Source: Fidelibacterota bacterium (GTDB lineage: Bacteria; Fidelibacterota; UBA2242). Taken from it: a stretch of DNA of 10,028 bases. Within the stretch, counting starts at the first letter, position 1. Each line of letters opens with the position of its first letter. Made by a program: the position numbers and the translations under genes. Below the pieces are notes generated by a model, which made no database searches, was not told the DNA's origin, and saw only the letters and a list, made by a program, of their open reading frames with translations. This document shows, in pieces, positions 1 through 7,403 of the stretch. The stretch is taken from the NCBI GenBank assembly GCA_023229045.1, contig JALOAB010000063.1, forward strand, positions 1-10,028, given 5' to 3'.

Positions 1-48
1 GAAGAAGGGAAACAACTCGAGGAATTCGATAGTGAGTTTAGTGAATAA
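1..48 (+). CDS. C-terminal tail of an upstream gene, possibly RNA polymerase omega subunit (partial)
   Basis: The first frame is open from the window edge to a TAA at 46-48 and encodes 15 residues, EEGKQLEEFDSEFSE, which are very acidic. An acidic C-terminal tail, in a gene lying directly upstream of coaBC, is what I would expect of rpoZ in many bacteria, but the conserved part of omega is outside the window, so the name is only a guess. The gene would overlap the coaBC start by 17 bases. A rival reading uses the third frame, which ends at a TAG at 30-32 and would form a TAGTG junction with coaBC. Its codons (AGA, AGG, ACA, CGA) are ones the neighbouring genes avoid, so I prefer the first frame. 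Confidence 0.45.
   Translation, partial: EEGKQLEEFDSEFSE
19..23 (+). promoter_or_regulatory. Shine-Dalgarno of coaBC that selects the GTG start at 32
   Basis: GAGGA lies 8 bases before the GTG at 32, a normal spacing. A second in-frame GTG at 41 would sit 17 bases away from it and has no purine-rich site of its own. The site is inside the tail of the preceding reading frame. Confidence 0.6.
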
Positions 49-1252
49 GAAAATCGTTCTGGGGCTAACCGGCGGGATCGCGATTTATAAATCCGCCGGT
101 CTCTTGCGCCGCCTCGTCAATGATTATGAAGCGGAGGTGACCGTTATTATGACGGACGCCGCCCGACAATTCATGACCCCGCTGATTTTCGAAACCTTCA
201 GCCACAAACCGGTTCTGTCCGATATGTTCGCCGGTCCGAAAATCGAGACTCGCCACGTCGATCTGGCAACATCCGCCGATCTGATTCTGGTAGCGCCCGC
301 CACGGCCAATATCATCGCCAAAGCCGCGCATGGTATCGCCGACGATCTGCTGAGCACCGTAATTCTGGTAGGCGGCAATAAAACACTTTTTGCCCTGGCG
401 ATGAACGACGGCATGTATGCCAATCCGATTACTCAGGAAAATATTAACCGTCTGCGGCAACTCGGTTATGGGATTATTGAACCGGAAGAAGGCCAACTGG
501 CCTGTCAAACTTCCGGACGCGGCCGTCTGGTCGACGAAAGAGTCATTCTGGCTCATGTTGATCGGCGATTGAATGGTCATAGCTGGTTGAAAGGCAAAAA
601 GGTGATCGTCACAGCCGGTCCAACCCGCGAGTATATCGATCCGATTCGCTTTATTTCTAACCGCTCCAGCGGCAAAATGGGTTACGCGCTGGCGGAAGTA
701 GCGATGCGTGAAGGCGCTGATGTAATCCTGATCAGCAGACCTTGTGTTTTACCCGAACTGGTGGGAATTAAGACTGTCAGAGTCGAGACCTCAGCCGAGA
801 TGCTTTCGGCGGTGCTTGCCAATGCAACTACAGCCGATTTTCTGATCATGGCGGCGGCAGTCGAAGATTTATCGCCAACCCAAATGCATACCCAAAAGAT
901 TAAAAAAGATAACGGTTTGCGCGAATTACAGCTGAAATACGCTCCGGACATTATCCAGGCTTTCCGGGAAGCTAATCAACAAGCCTGTGTAGTTGGCTTC
1001 AGCGTCGAGATGGAATCGCCCGACCAACCGGGAGCGAAAGCCCGTTCGCTTGCCAAACTCAAAACCAAAGACATGGATTTCGTAGTCTGGAATGATCCTG
1101 GCACAAACGGTGTGGGTTTTGCGCATGATACCAATGCTGTGACCTTATTAGCCCGGGACGGCGGCGAATGGAATTTTCCGCTGGCTTCGAAACGCGCCAT
1201 CGCTGACCAGATTCTGACTACCGTTATTAAAAATTATATAAAGAATAAATGA
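32..1252 (+). CDS. coaBC: Bifunctional phosphopantothenoylcysteine decarboxylase / phosphopantothenate-cysteine ligase (CoaBC, Dfp)
   Basis: This cytosolic enzyme makes 4'-phosphopantetheine for coenzyme A: the C-terminal CoaB half joins cysteine to 4'-phosphopantothenate using CTP, and the N-terminal flavoprotein CoaC half decarboxylates the product. At 406 residues it is a full-length fusion. The CoaC half (about 5-180) shows the FMN-binding start GLTGGIA, His75, PATANI and HGIADDL, Asn125 in AMNDGMY, and Cys158 in the flap LACQTSGRGR. The CoaB half (about 187-400) shows TAGPTREYIDPIRFISNRSSGKMG with Asn210, then MAAAVED and KIKK with Lys289. These residues fall at the positions known as catalytic in E. 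coli Dfp. One deviation: the usual PxMN motif reads LAMN here, with Leu122 in place of proline. The GTG start is supported by GAGGA at 19-23. The stop overlaps the next ATG (ATGA). Confidence 0.97.
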   Translation: MSLVNKKIVLGLTGGIAIYKSAGLLRRLVNDYEAEVTVIMTDAARQFMTPLIFETFSHKPVLSDMFAGPKIETRHVDLATSADLILVAPATANIIAKAAHGIADDLLSTVILVGGNKTLFALAMNDGMYANPITQENINRLRQLGYGIIEPEEGQLACQTSGRGRLVDERVILAHVDRRLNGHSWLKGKKVIVTAGPTREYIDPIRFISNRSSGKMGYALAEVAMREGADVILISRPCVLPELVGIKTVRVETSAEMLSAVLANATTADFLIMAAAVEDLSPTQMHTQKIKKDNGLRELQLKYAPDIIQAFREANQQACVVGFSVEMESPDQPGAKARSLAKLKTKDMDFVVWNDPGTNGVGFAHDTNAVTLLARDGGEWNFPLASKRAIADQILTTVIKNYIKNK

Positions 1253-1917
1253 CCGAACTACATGAAAATATCAAGACTTTTTTCAGACAACAGGGCGACC
1301 TGTATCCATCCGAGATTTACATGATTAAAGATGAAATATCAACCGTATCGAACGCCTCTGAACAATTAAAGCAATTGGAACAGGTTTGTCTGACCTGTAC
1401 TCAGTGTCATCTGTCAGAAACCCGCACCAAAGTGGTCTTCGGAGCCGGTAATCCGGATGCCGATCTCTTGTTTGTTGGCGAAGCTCCCGGAATGAATGAA
1501 GATTTGCAAGGTCTGCCATTTGTCGGACGGGCTGGCAACCTGCTGGATAAAATTCTGGCCGCGATTGGTCTGAAACGCGAGCAGGTATATATCGCCAATG
1601 TCTTGAAATGTCGTCCGCCGGGAAATCGCACCCCGAATTCCGGTGAAGTCGAAAAATGTGAACCCTATCTCTTAAAACAAATTGAAATAATTCGACCGAA
1701 ACTGATCATTTGCCTGGGATTAACGGCCGCCCGGACTCTTTTGCGGGTTGAGTATAATCTCGAGAATCTGCGCGGCCAGATTTTCCGCTATCACAATGTT
1801 GATCTGATTGTGACTTACCATCCGGCGGCGCTTTTACGCAACGAAAATCTGAAGAAATATACCTGGGAAGATTTTAAGAAAATCAAGAACTTATATTTAG
1901 ATAAGACAGGAGAATAA
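1249..1917 (+). CDS. Type-4 uracil-DNA glycosylase with iron-sulfur cluster
   Basis: The enzyme removes uracil from DNA, the first step of base-excision repair after cytosine deamination or dUTP misincorporation. The family 4 signatures are present: motif GEAPGMNEDLQGLPFVGRAG at about 78-97, NVLKCRPPGNRTP at 118-130, and TYHPAALLRN at 189-198. Four cysteines placed as in this family (Cys50, Cys53, Cys121, Cys137) should hold a [4Fe-4S] cluster; Cys47 is an extra. Length is 222 residues, with an N-terminal stretch of about 40 residues before the first cysteines. Part of it (FFRQQGDLYPSEIYM) resembles N-termini I have seen in other bacterial members, supporting the ATG at 1249 over Met25 at 1321. 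The start overlaps the coaBC stop by four bases and has no evident Shine-Dalgarno, so translation probably depends on coupling. The next gene, dnaB, starts directly at its stop. Confidence 0.95.
   Translation: MTELHENIKTFFRQQGDLYPSEIYMIKDEISTVSNASEQLKQLEQVCLTCTQCHLSETRTKVVFGAGNPDADLLFVGEAPGMNEDLQGLPFVGRAGNLLDKILAAIGLKREQVYIANVLKCRPPGNRTPNSGEVEKCEPYLLKQIEIIRPKLIICLGLTAARTLLRVEYNLENLRGQIFRYHNVDLIVTYHPAALLRNENLKKYTWEDFKKIKNLYLDKTGE
1908..1913 (+). promoter_or_regulatory. Shine-Dalgarno of dnaB
   Basis: AGGAGA stands 4 bases before the dnaB ATG at 1918, inside the last codons of the glycosylase gene. It is one of the strongest ribosome binding sites in the window and suggests that dnaB does not depend only on coupling. 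Confidence 0.7.
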
Positions 1918-3297
1918 ATGGCTCAAAGCGACGGCGAAATTACCAGAGTACCTCCGCATTCCGATGAAGCCGAAGTATCGGTCCTCGGCGCCATGATGCT
2001 CGACAAGGAAGCAGTCAGTAAGGCCTTGCAATACCTTGACCATACCGCTTTTTATAAAGAGGCTCATCAGCACATATTTCACGCCATGACCGACCTGTTC
2101 AATGAAGGTCAGCCTGTAGATCAGGTCAGCGTTATTGATCAACTCAAACGCAAGAAAATGCTGGAAATAGTCGGCGGAGCCTACTATGTCACCGGTTTAG
2201 TCGAAGCCACGCCTTCCGCGGCCAACATCGAACATTACGCTAAGATCGTACTGGATACCGCAATTTTCCGCCGTTTAATTGTCGCCTCGAACGAGATTCA
2301 AAGTATGGCTTATGAAGCCCGCGAAACGGCTTTCGAAGTCCTGGATACGGCCGAGCAGAAAATCTTTGCGCTATCCGAAAACCGTCTGCGCGGCGGATTC
2401 AAGAATTTCGTGGATGTACTCAACCGGACTTTCGAACATATCGATTCAATTCACAGTCGCAAGGGGCACACAACCGGCGTTCCGAGCGGATTGCTCGATT
2501 TAGATGACCTGACTTCCGGATTTCATCCGGGTGAATTGATCATTCTCGCCGGACGACCGGGTATGGGTAAGACGGCTCTGGCTTTGACAATCGCCCGCAA
2601 TGCCGCGGTGGAGTATAACCTGCCGGTCGGATTTTTCAGTATCGAAATGGCCGATTATCAACTCGCCTTACGCATCCTCTGCGCTGAAGCCCGGCTCGAC
2701 AGCCATCTGGTGCGCACCGGAAAATTACCCAAGGATCAATGGCAGAGGTTGAGCATGCAAACCGGTCGTCTTTCCAATGCCAAAATGTACATAGACGACT
2801 CGCCGGTTCTGACGATGATGGATATCCGCGCCAAAGCCCGCCGCGCCAAAGCCGAACACGATATTCAAATGGTGATCATTGATTACCTGCAATTGATCAA
2901 AGGCCATCGCGCCGAAAACCGTCAACAGGAAATCACTGAAATATCGCGCGGTCTGAAAGCTTTGTCCAAGGAAATCGGCGTGCCGGTTATCGCACTTTCT
3001 CAATTATCCCGGGCGGTCGAAGGACGTACCGATCACAGACCGCAGTTATCCGATCTGCGCGAAAGCGGCTCGCTGGAACAGGATGCCGACGTAGTACTGT
3101 TTATTTATCGTAAATCATTCTATGAAAAACGTGATGGAAATGCTCCTCCCGAAGAGGACGAGCGCATTGCCGAGATCATGGTGGCTAAACAGCGTAACGG
3201 TCCAACCGGTAACATCGAGGTCATCTTCATCGATAAATATACACGCTTCGAAAATAAACGTTCGCAAAGAGAAGAAATCATCACCACTCCCTTTTAA
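1918..3297 (+). CDS. dnaB: Replicative DNA helicase DnaB
   Basis: DnaB is the hexameric 5'-3' helicase that unwinds DNA at the replication fork and recruits primase. The 459-residue protein is full length. The N-terminal collar domain begins with VPPHSDEAEVSVLGAMMLD (about 11-29) and extends to about 155. A linker follows, and then the RecA-like motor. Walker A is GRPGMGKT (212-219), SIEM is at 241-244, Walker B is MVIIDYLQL (318-326), and the switch region LSQLSRAVEGR with LSDLRESGSLEQDADVV spans about 360-393. KQRNGPTG (424-431) holds the expected arginine finger region, and the chain ends after FIDKYTRFEN. There is no intein or insertion. The gene abuts the glycosylase stop. Its own stop forms a TAATG overlap with rel, so the helicase and the alarmone enzyme should be made from one message. 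Confidence 0.98.
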   Translation: MAQSDGEITRVPPHSDEAEVSVLGAMMLDKEAVSKALQYLDHTAFYKEAHQHIFHAMTDLFNEGQPVDQVSVIDQLKRKKMLEIVGGAYYVTGLVEATPSAANIEHYAKIVLDTAIFRRLIVASNEIQSMAYEARETAFEVLDTAEQKIFALSENRLRGGFKNFVDVLNRTFEHIDSIHSRKGHTTGVPSGLLDLDDLTSGFHPGELIILAGRPGMGKTALALTIARNAAVEYNLPVGFFSIEMADYQLALRILCAEARLDSHLVRTGKLPKDQWQRLSMQTGRLSNAKMYIDDSPVLTMMDIRAKARRAKAEHDIQMVIIDYLQLIKGHRAENRQQEITEISRGLKALSKEIGVPVIALSQLSRAVEGRTDHRPQLSDLRESGSLEQDADVVLFIYRKSFYEKRDGNAPPEEDERIAEIMVAKQRNGPTGNIEVIFIDKYTRFENKRSQREEIITTPF

Positions 3298-5477
3298 TGC
3301 CGACCGAACTGCTCAACAAGGTAAAAACGCGTTCCAAGCCGCGGCCGCAGAAATTCCAGGTTCTGCTCGAAAAGCTTAATCAGCGCGCGGCGCTTTCCCC
3401 AACCGAGGAAGATTTTCTCTGGGAAGTGTATCTTTACGCGCGGGATGCGCATCGCGGCCAGCGTCGTCAGTCCGGTGAAAGTTATTTCGAACATCCTTAT
3501 CAGACTGCTCTGATCCTGGCCGATCTTCATATGGATCCGATCACGATCGCCGGCGGTTTTCTGCATGATGTCATTGAGGATACCAATGTTAATTTCGCGG
3601 ACATTGCCGAAAAATTCGGCGATGATGTTGCCCAGCTCGTCGAAGGTGTGACCAAAATCAGCGGGATCACTTTCCGTAACCGACAGGAGGAGCAAGCCGA
3701 TAATTTCCGTAAAATGCTGTTGAGCGTAGCGACCGATATCCGGGTGCTGATTATCAAACTGGCGGATCGCCTGCATAATATGCAGACTCTTAGTTCCCTG
3801 CCACCCATCAAACAGCGTCGTATCGCGATCGAAACCCGCGATGTATATGCTCCGCTGGCGCATCGCCTTGGAATGTTCAAACTTAAGTCTGAGATGGAGG
3901 ATCTGGTTCTGAAAGCCCTCGATCCGGACGCCTACCAATTTCTGGAAAAAAAGATCAGCGAAAAGCGCAGTGAGCGCGAAAAATATATCAGAGTTTTCAC
4001 CCAGCCGATCGAAAAAGCACTGGCCGAGCAAAGCGTTAAAGCCCAAATATTCGGGCGACCCAAAAATTTTTATTCGATTTATAAGAAAATGAAAATCCGC
4101 AATAAGCCTTTCGAGGAAATCTACGATTTGCTGGCAATCCGGATTATCGTAGATAACAAAGAAAATTGCTATGCGGTGCTGGGAATTGTCCATGACTTGT
4201 TCATACCGGTCATGGACCGCTTCAAGGATTATATTGCCAATCATAAAGTCAACTTCTACCAATCCATTCATACTACCGTCTTCGGACCTTCCGGCCGGAT
4301 GGTGGAAATTCAGATTCGGACAACTGAGATGAATGATATCGCCGAAGAGGGTATTGCCGCCCACTGGCGTTATAAAGAGGGACGTGACAAACCGGATGAT
4401 GTCGATAAATACGTCAAATGGTTACGCGACCTGATCGAAGTCCTGCAGACCGAATCGAGTGGCGCCAAAGACTTTATGGACACTCTAAAAATCGATCTGT
4501 TTAAAGATGAAATATTCGTCTTTACACCGATGGGCGATCTGATCCGACTGCCCAAAGGCGCCACTCCGGTTGATTTCGCCTATGAAGTTCATACCGAAAT
4601 CGGAGCGCGCTGTATCGGCGCTAAAGTTGATGGCAAGATGGTGCCCCTGAATAGCGAAATCCGCAGTGGTCAGACTATCGAGATCATCACCTCCGAGACG
4701 CACCGCCCGAGTTACGCCTGGTTGAAATTCGTCACCACTTCCAAGGCTATCGGGGCTATCAAGCGTTATCTACGCAAAACCCAATTCGAGGAGAGCATTA
4801 CCCTCGGCAAAGAAATCCTCGAAAAAGAGAATCAACGTAACAAAACCCTGCGTTTCTTAAAAACCGTGCAGGATTCCTTCGAAGATATGGGTTTCAGCGA
4901 ACTGGATAAATTGTATGCCGCGGTTGGCAGTGGCGTGTTGACCGTTCCGCAGATCTATGCCAAGCTCTTCCCGCAAAAACAGGAAGAACTCGCCAAACGT
5001 GACATCGATGAACTCTTTATCGAAACCGCTCGTAAATCGATCAAAGGCATTAAAGTGCAGGGCATTAGCAACCTGATGGTATCATTTGCCAAATGTTGTA
5101 ATCCGATTCCCGGAGACGAGATTCTTGGATTTGTCAGCCGCGGGCGGGGTGTCATCGTGCACCGCAATGATTGCACGAACATTCCTTCACTGCTGGAGGA
5201 GAACGAACGCCTGTTGGACGTAGAATGGGATATCGAAGGTACCCAGGCTTTTTTAGTAAAACTGAAAATCATGGCCCAGGAGCGTAAGAAATTCCTGAAA
5301 GACGTTACCGATATCATGGCCAATACCGATACCAATATAATCAGTATAGACGGTGATGTAGATGAGTCGATCATTCACCTGACTCTGGTAATCCAGGTCG
5401 AAAACCTGCGCCATCTCAATAAAATCTTTTTAAAACTGCAGAATGTACAGGGAATTATTTCAGTTGAACGTAAATAA
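3297..5477 (+). CDS. rel: Bifunctional (p)ppGpp synthetase/hydrolase (RelA/SpoT family, long RSH)
   Basis: The enzyme makes and degrades the starvation alarmones ppGpp and pppGpp and would set the stringent response. The 726 residues contain all long-RSH domains. The hydrolase HD domain has His66, His90-Asp91, Glu94-Asp95 and Asp157, with the same spacing as in Streptococcus Rel, so hydrolase activity is likely. The synthetase domain has Asp277 in YDLLAIR, RFKD (308-311) and Glu337 in VEIQIRT. RFKD is the RxKD type typical of bifunctional enzymes, unlike ExDD of monofunctional RelA. The TGS domain (about 403-465) contains His432 for tRNA end sensing. A zinc-finger/CC domain has Cys600, Cys601, His622 and Cys626, and an ACT domain ends the chain (about 652-725). 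The usual NGYQS or NMYQS reads NFYQS (319-323), preceded by HK instead of PK. The ATG overlaps the dnaB stop by one base. No good Shine-Dalgarno lies near it; a purine stretch at 3268-3276 is about 20 bases away. Confidence 0.97.
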   Translation: MPTELLNKVKTRSKPRPQKFQVLLEKLNQRAALSPTEEDFLWEVYLYARDAHRGQRRQSGESYFEHPYQTALILADLHMDPITIAGGFLHDVIEDTNVNFADIAEKFGDDVAQLVEGVTKISGITFRNRQEEQADNFRKMLLSVATDIRVLIIKLADRLHNMQTLSSLPPIKQRRIAIETRDVYAPLAHRLGMFKLKSEMEDLVLKALDPDAYQFLEKKISEKRSEREKYIRVFTQPIEKALAEQSVKAQIFGRPKNFYSIYKKMKIRNKPFEEIYDLLAIRIIVDNKENCYAVLGIVHDLFIPVMDRFKDYIANHKVNFYQSIHTTVFGPSGRMVEIQIRTTEMNDIAEEGIAAHWRYKEGRDKPDDVDKYVKWLRDLIEVLQTESSGAKDFMDTLKIDLFKDEIFVFTPMGDLIRLPKGATPVDFAYEVHTEIGARCIGAKVDGKMVPLNSEIRSGQTIEIITSETHRPSYAWLKFVTTSKAIGAIKRYLRKTQFEESITLGKEILEKENQRNKTLRFLKTVQDSFEDMGFSELDKLYAAVGSGVLTVPQIYAKLFPQKQEELAKRDIDELFIETARKSIKGIKVQGISNLMVSFAKCCNPIPGDEILGFVSRGRGVIVHRNDCTNIPSLLEENERLLDVEWDIEGTQAFLVKLKIMAQERKKFLKDVTDIMANTDTNIISIDGDVDESIIHLTLVIQVENLRHLNKIFLKLQNVQGIISVERK

Positions 5478-5481
5478 ATAT

Positions 5482-5487
5482 AGGAGA
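5482..5487 (+). promoter_or_regulatory. Shine-Dalgarno of the HU/IHF-type gene
   Basis: AGGAGA lies 7 bases before the ATG at 5495, within the 17-base spacer that follows the rel stop. This strong independent site fits the need for abundant nucleoid protein. The spacer is too short and too plain to show a promoter. Confidence 0.75.
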
Positions 5488-5494
5488 TCGAAAA

Positions 5495-5800
5495 ATGACA
5501 GTTAAAACTTACACCAAGAAAGATGTCGTCAGACGGACTGCCGAAACTCTCGATACGAAATTAATCGATACCGCCAAGATCGTCGACGGTGTTTTTCAGA
5601 TCTTACGTGAAATGCTTAGCGAGCCCGACCCGAAAATTCGGATCGAAATCCGTAATTTCGGCGTTTTCGAGGTGAAGCCGACCAAGGCCAAACCGAAAGC
5701 CCGTAATCCGCGTACTAATGAGGAAGTGTATGTTCCCGCCCGCCGCAAGACTCATTTCAAACCTGGCCGGATTTTGAAAGAAAAGATGAAAAAAGCCTGA
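5495..5800 (+). CDS. HU/IHF-family DNA-binding protein
   Basis: This is a small basic nucleoid protein of 101 residues that binds and bends DNA as a dimer. The helical N-terminal half runs to about residue 45, starting with TYTKKDVVRRTAETL. It is followed by the family core IEIRNFGVFEVK (about 51-62), then the DNA-binding arm with RNPRTNEEVYVPARRK (70-85), which includes the arm-tip proline, and the closing helix FKPGRILKEKMKKA. The family usually has 90-100 residues, so this is complete. The sequence does not decide between HU and either IHF subunit, so no symbol is given. It follows rel by 17 bases and was probably co-transcribed with it. HU-type proteins help replication initiation and recombination, which fits the dnaB and repair neighbours. 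Confidence 0.95.
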   Translation: MTVKTYTKKDVVRRTAETLDTKLIDTAKIVDGVFQILREMLSEPDPKIRIEIRNFGVFEVKPTKAKPKARNPRTNEEVYVPARRKTHFKPGRILKEKMKKA

Positions 5801-5843
5801 AACGGGACTGCGACCTTGTGTCGTAAGAGGTATTTCGCATAAG
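5801..5843 (+). other. Largest non-coding gap, between the HU-type gene and lnt
   Basis: These 43 bases are the longest gene-free stretch in the window. They contain a weak dyad (5809-5825, six pairs including one G-T, five-base loop) without a following T run, and a purine-rich AAGAGG at 5825-5830 that ends 13 bases before the lnt ATG, rather far for a Shine-Dalgarno. I see no convincing promoter or terminator, so lnt may belong to the same transcript as the genes upstream. Confidence 0.5.
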
Positions 5844-7403
5844 ATGAAAAAGGTCAGAATCAACGGTTGGTTGCTGATATTAATGTCAGGGATATTGAGC
5901 GTTTTGGCGTTTCCGCCTCTGCGTCTCGGATTTTTGGCCTTCTTTGCGTTGGTGCCGTTGATCAAGACTTTTTGCGATGACGAATTTCATCTGGGCTTCG
6001 AAAAAGGATTGATTTATGGGATTGTGCTGAATCTCGGGATCATGTACTGGCTGGCGCTTAACAAGGGCACAGACTGGTATTGGGCGACGCTCTCGATGCT
6101 TTCATCAGTTCTCTTTTTAGCGCTTAATTATGCTGTGATCGGTTTATCCATAGGTTTTATCGGCCGACGTCTCGGACGCAAGGTCGGGATCTGGTCGTTT
6201 CCGATCGTCTGGACGGCAGTCGAATACCTGCGCACTTTCGGTACGCTGGGATTTACCTGGAACAATCTGTGCTATACCCAGACCCAAGCCATCCAGTTGA
6301 TCCAGTCTGCCGCACTCGTGGGTTCCTATGGGATTTCGGCATGGATTGTAGTCATCAATGTATTGATTTTTAGGCTACTGGAGAATATCGGCGATTATCG
6401 CCAGGTTTCTAAGCGGGTAGCCGTCATTCTGACCCTGTTTTTAATCCCGGCGGTTTATGGCGGAATCGTATTGAAAACATCCAGCCATAATAACGATCGG
6501 CGTTCGGTCAGCGTCGGTTTGATTCAGCCCAACGTCGATCCGAATGCCAAATGGGATCAGGGTTTTTTTAAGAGCAATATGCAATTGCTCCACGATTTAA
6601 CCGATTCAGTCGCCGTTCGACCGATTGATCTGGTGGTCTGGCCGGAAACCGCCACCCCTACTTTCCTGCGACGTAATTATCGCGGCGCGTTGGACAGAAT
6701 TCGTGAGCACATCACAACTCTGGACGTTAACCTGCTAACCGGCGTGCCCGATTTTGATGGTCATCCGGATCCGGGATATAGGTACTATAATGCGGCTTTT
6801 CTGCTCCGCCCGAATTCGGATGAGATTGAAGATTATCGTAAAATACAGTTGGTACCGTTCGGTGAATACATTCCGCTCTCCCACTTTTTTCCCGAACTGA
6901 ACAATCTCAATCTTGGACAGGGCAATTTTGAAGCCGGCAGTGACATGAAGGTTTTCCACATTCCGCTCAAAACTGACCGTCAAACGGCTTGCGATACTGT
7001 CCTGACTTTCAATGCGGTGGTATGCTATGAATCGACCTTCCCAGCCCTTGTCAGGCAAGCGGCCCGCCTGGGTTCGGAATTGCTGGTGATCGTTTCGAAT
7101 GACGCCTGGTTCGGGAATGCTTCGGCGCCTTTCCTGCACGCTGAGATCGCGCGTTTCCGGGCTATCGAAAATCATATTCCGGTTGTGCGTTCGGCCAATA
7201 CCGGAGTCTCGTTGATTCTGGATCAGTATGGACGCAACGTCCAATACCTGGCATTTGGGCGAGCCGGGTGGTTGTCAGCGACTTTGTCTCAGGGGCAACC
7301 GACCACAATTTTTGTAAAATACGGGAACTGGCCAGCCGGATTGTGTGTTATAATGGCATTGCTATTACTTGGCTATTCAATGATAAAAAGAAGGAAAGCA
7401 TGA
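5844..7403 (+). CDS. lnt: Apolipoprotein N-acyltransferase
   Basis: Lnt is an inner-membrane enzyme that transfers a fatty acid from a phospholipid to the N-terminal cysteine of lipoproteins, the last step of lipoprotein maturation. The 519-residue protein has about six hydrophobic segments in the first 212 residues, then a periplasmic nitrilase-like domain (about 222-485), then a last membrane segment (about 496-513) and a basic tail SMIKRRKA. The catalytic triad is visible: Glu268 in VVWPETATP, Lys333 in YRKIQLVPFGEY, and Cys394 in VVCYESTFP. Glu341 in PFGEYIP matches another conserved active-site residue. SNDAWFG and RFRAIENHIPVVRSANTG are also typical. I chose the ATG at 5844 because it gives the usual short basic N-terminus before the first membrane segment and no upstream ATG or GTG fits. 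The stop overlaps the next ATG (ATGA). Confidence 0.97.
   Translation: MKKVRINGWLLILMSGILSVLAFPPLRLGFLAFFALVPLIKTFCDDEFHLGFEKGLIYGIVLNLGIMYWLALNKGTDWYWATLSMLSSVLFLALNYAVIGLSIGFIGRRLGRKVGIWSFPIVWTAVEYLRTFGTLGFTWNNLCYTQTQAIQLIQSAALVGSYGISAWIVVINVLIFRLLENIGDYRQVSKRVAVILTLFLIPAVYGGIVLKTSSHNNDRRSVSVGLIQPNVDPNAKWDQGFFKSNMQLLHDLTDSVAVRPIDLVVWPETATPTFLRRNYRGALDRIREHITTLDVNLLTGVPDFDGHPDPGYRYYNAAFLLRPNSDEIEDYRKIQLVPFGEYIPLSHFFPELNNLNLGQGNFEAGSDMKVFHIPLKTDRQTACDTVLTFNAVVCYESTFPALVRQAARLGSELLVIVSNDAWFGNASAPFLHAEIARFRAIENHIPVVRSANTGVSLILDQYGRNVQYLAFGRAGWLSATLSQGQPTTIFVKYGNWPAGLCVIMALLLLGYSMIKRRKA
7391..7395 (+). promoter_or_regulatory. Shine-Dalgarno fixing the start of the secreted protein at 7400
   Basis: AAGGA lies 4 bases before the ATG at 7400, within the last codons of lnt. 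It supports this start, which gives a clean signal peptide, over in-frame starts further upstream inside lnt such as 7268. Confidence 0.6.

Noticed and set aside
3294..4364. Long open frame of 356 codons on the - strand, opposite rel
   Set aside because: It lies entirely over the conserved hydrolase and synthetase domains of rel, shows no recognisable domain, and its openness follows from the codon use of the sense gene.
5809..5825. Small inverted repeat after the HU-type gene as a terminator
   Set aside because: It has only six pairs, one of them G-T, and no T run follows; this is within what chance gives.
5816..5843. Promoter before lnt (TTGTGT and CATAAG, 16 bases apart)
   Set aside because: Both boxes match the consensus poorly, and the second would overlap the start codon region, leaving no room for a leader.
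6735..7244. Open frame of 169 codons on the - strand, opposite lnt
   Set aside because: It is a shadow of the catalytic domain of lnt, with no family signature and a low-complexity mix of charged residues.
7268..7399. Possible longer N-terminus for the secreted protein
   Set aside because: The extra 44 codons lie within lnt and would bury the signal peptide. The ATG at 7400 has AAGGA before it and the common ATGA overlap.
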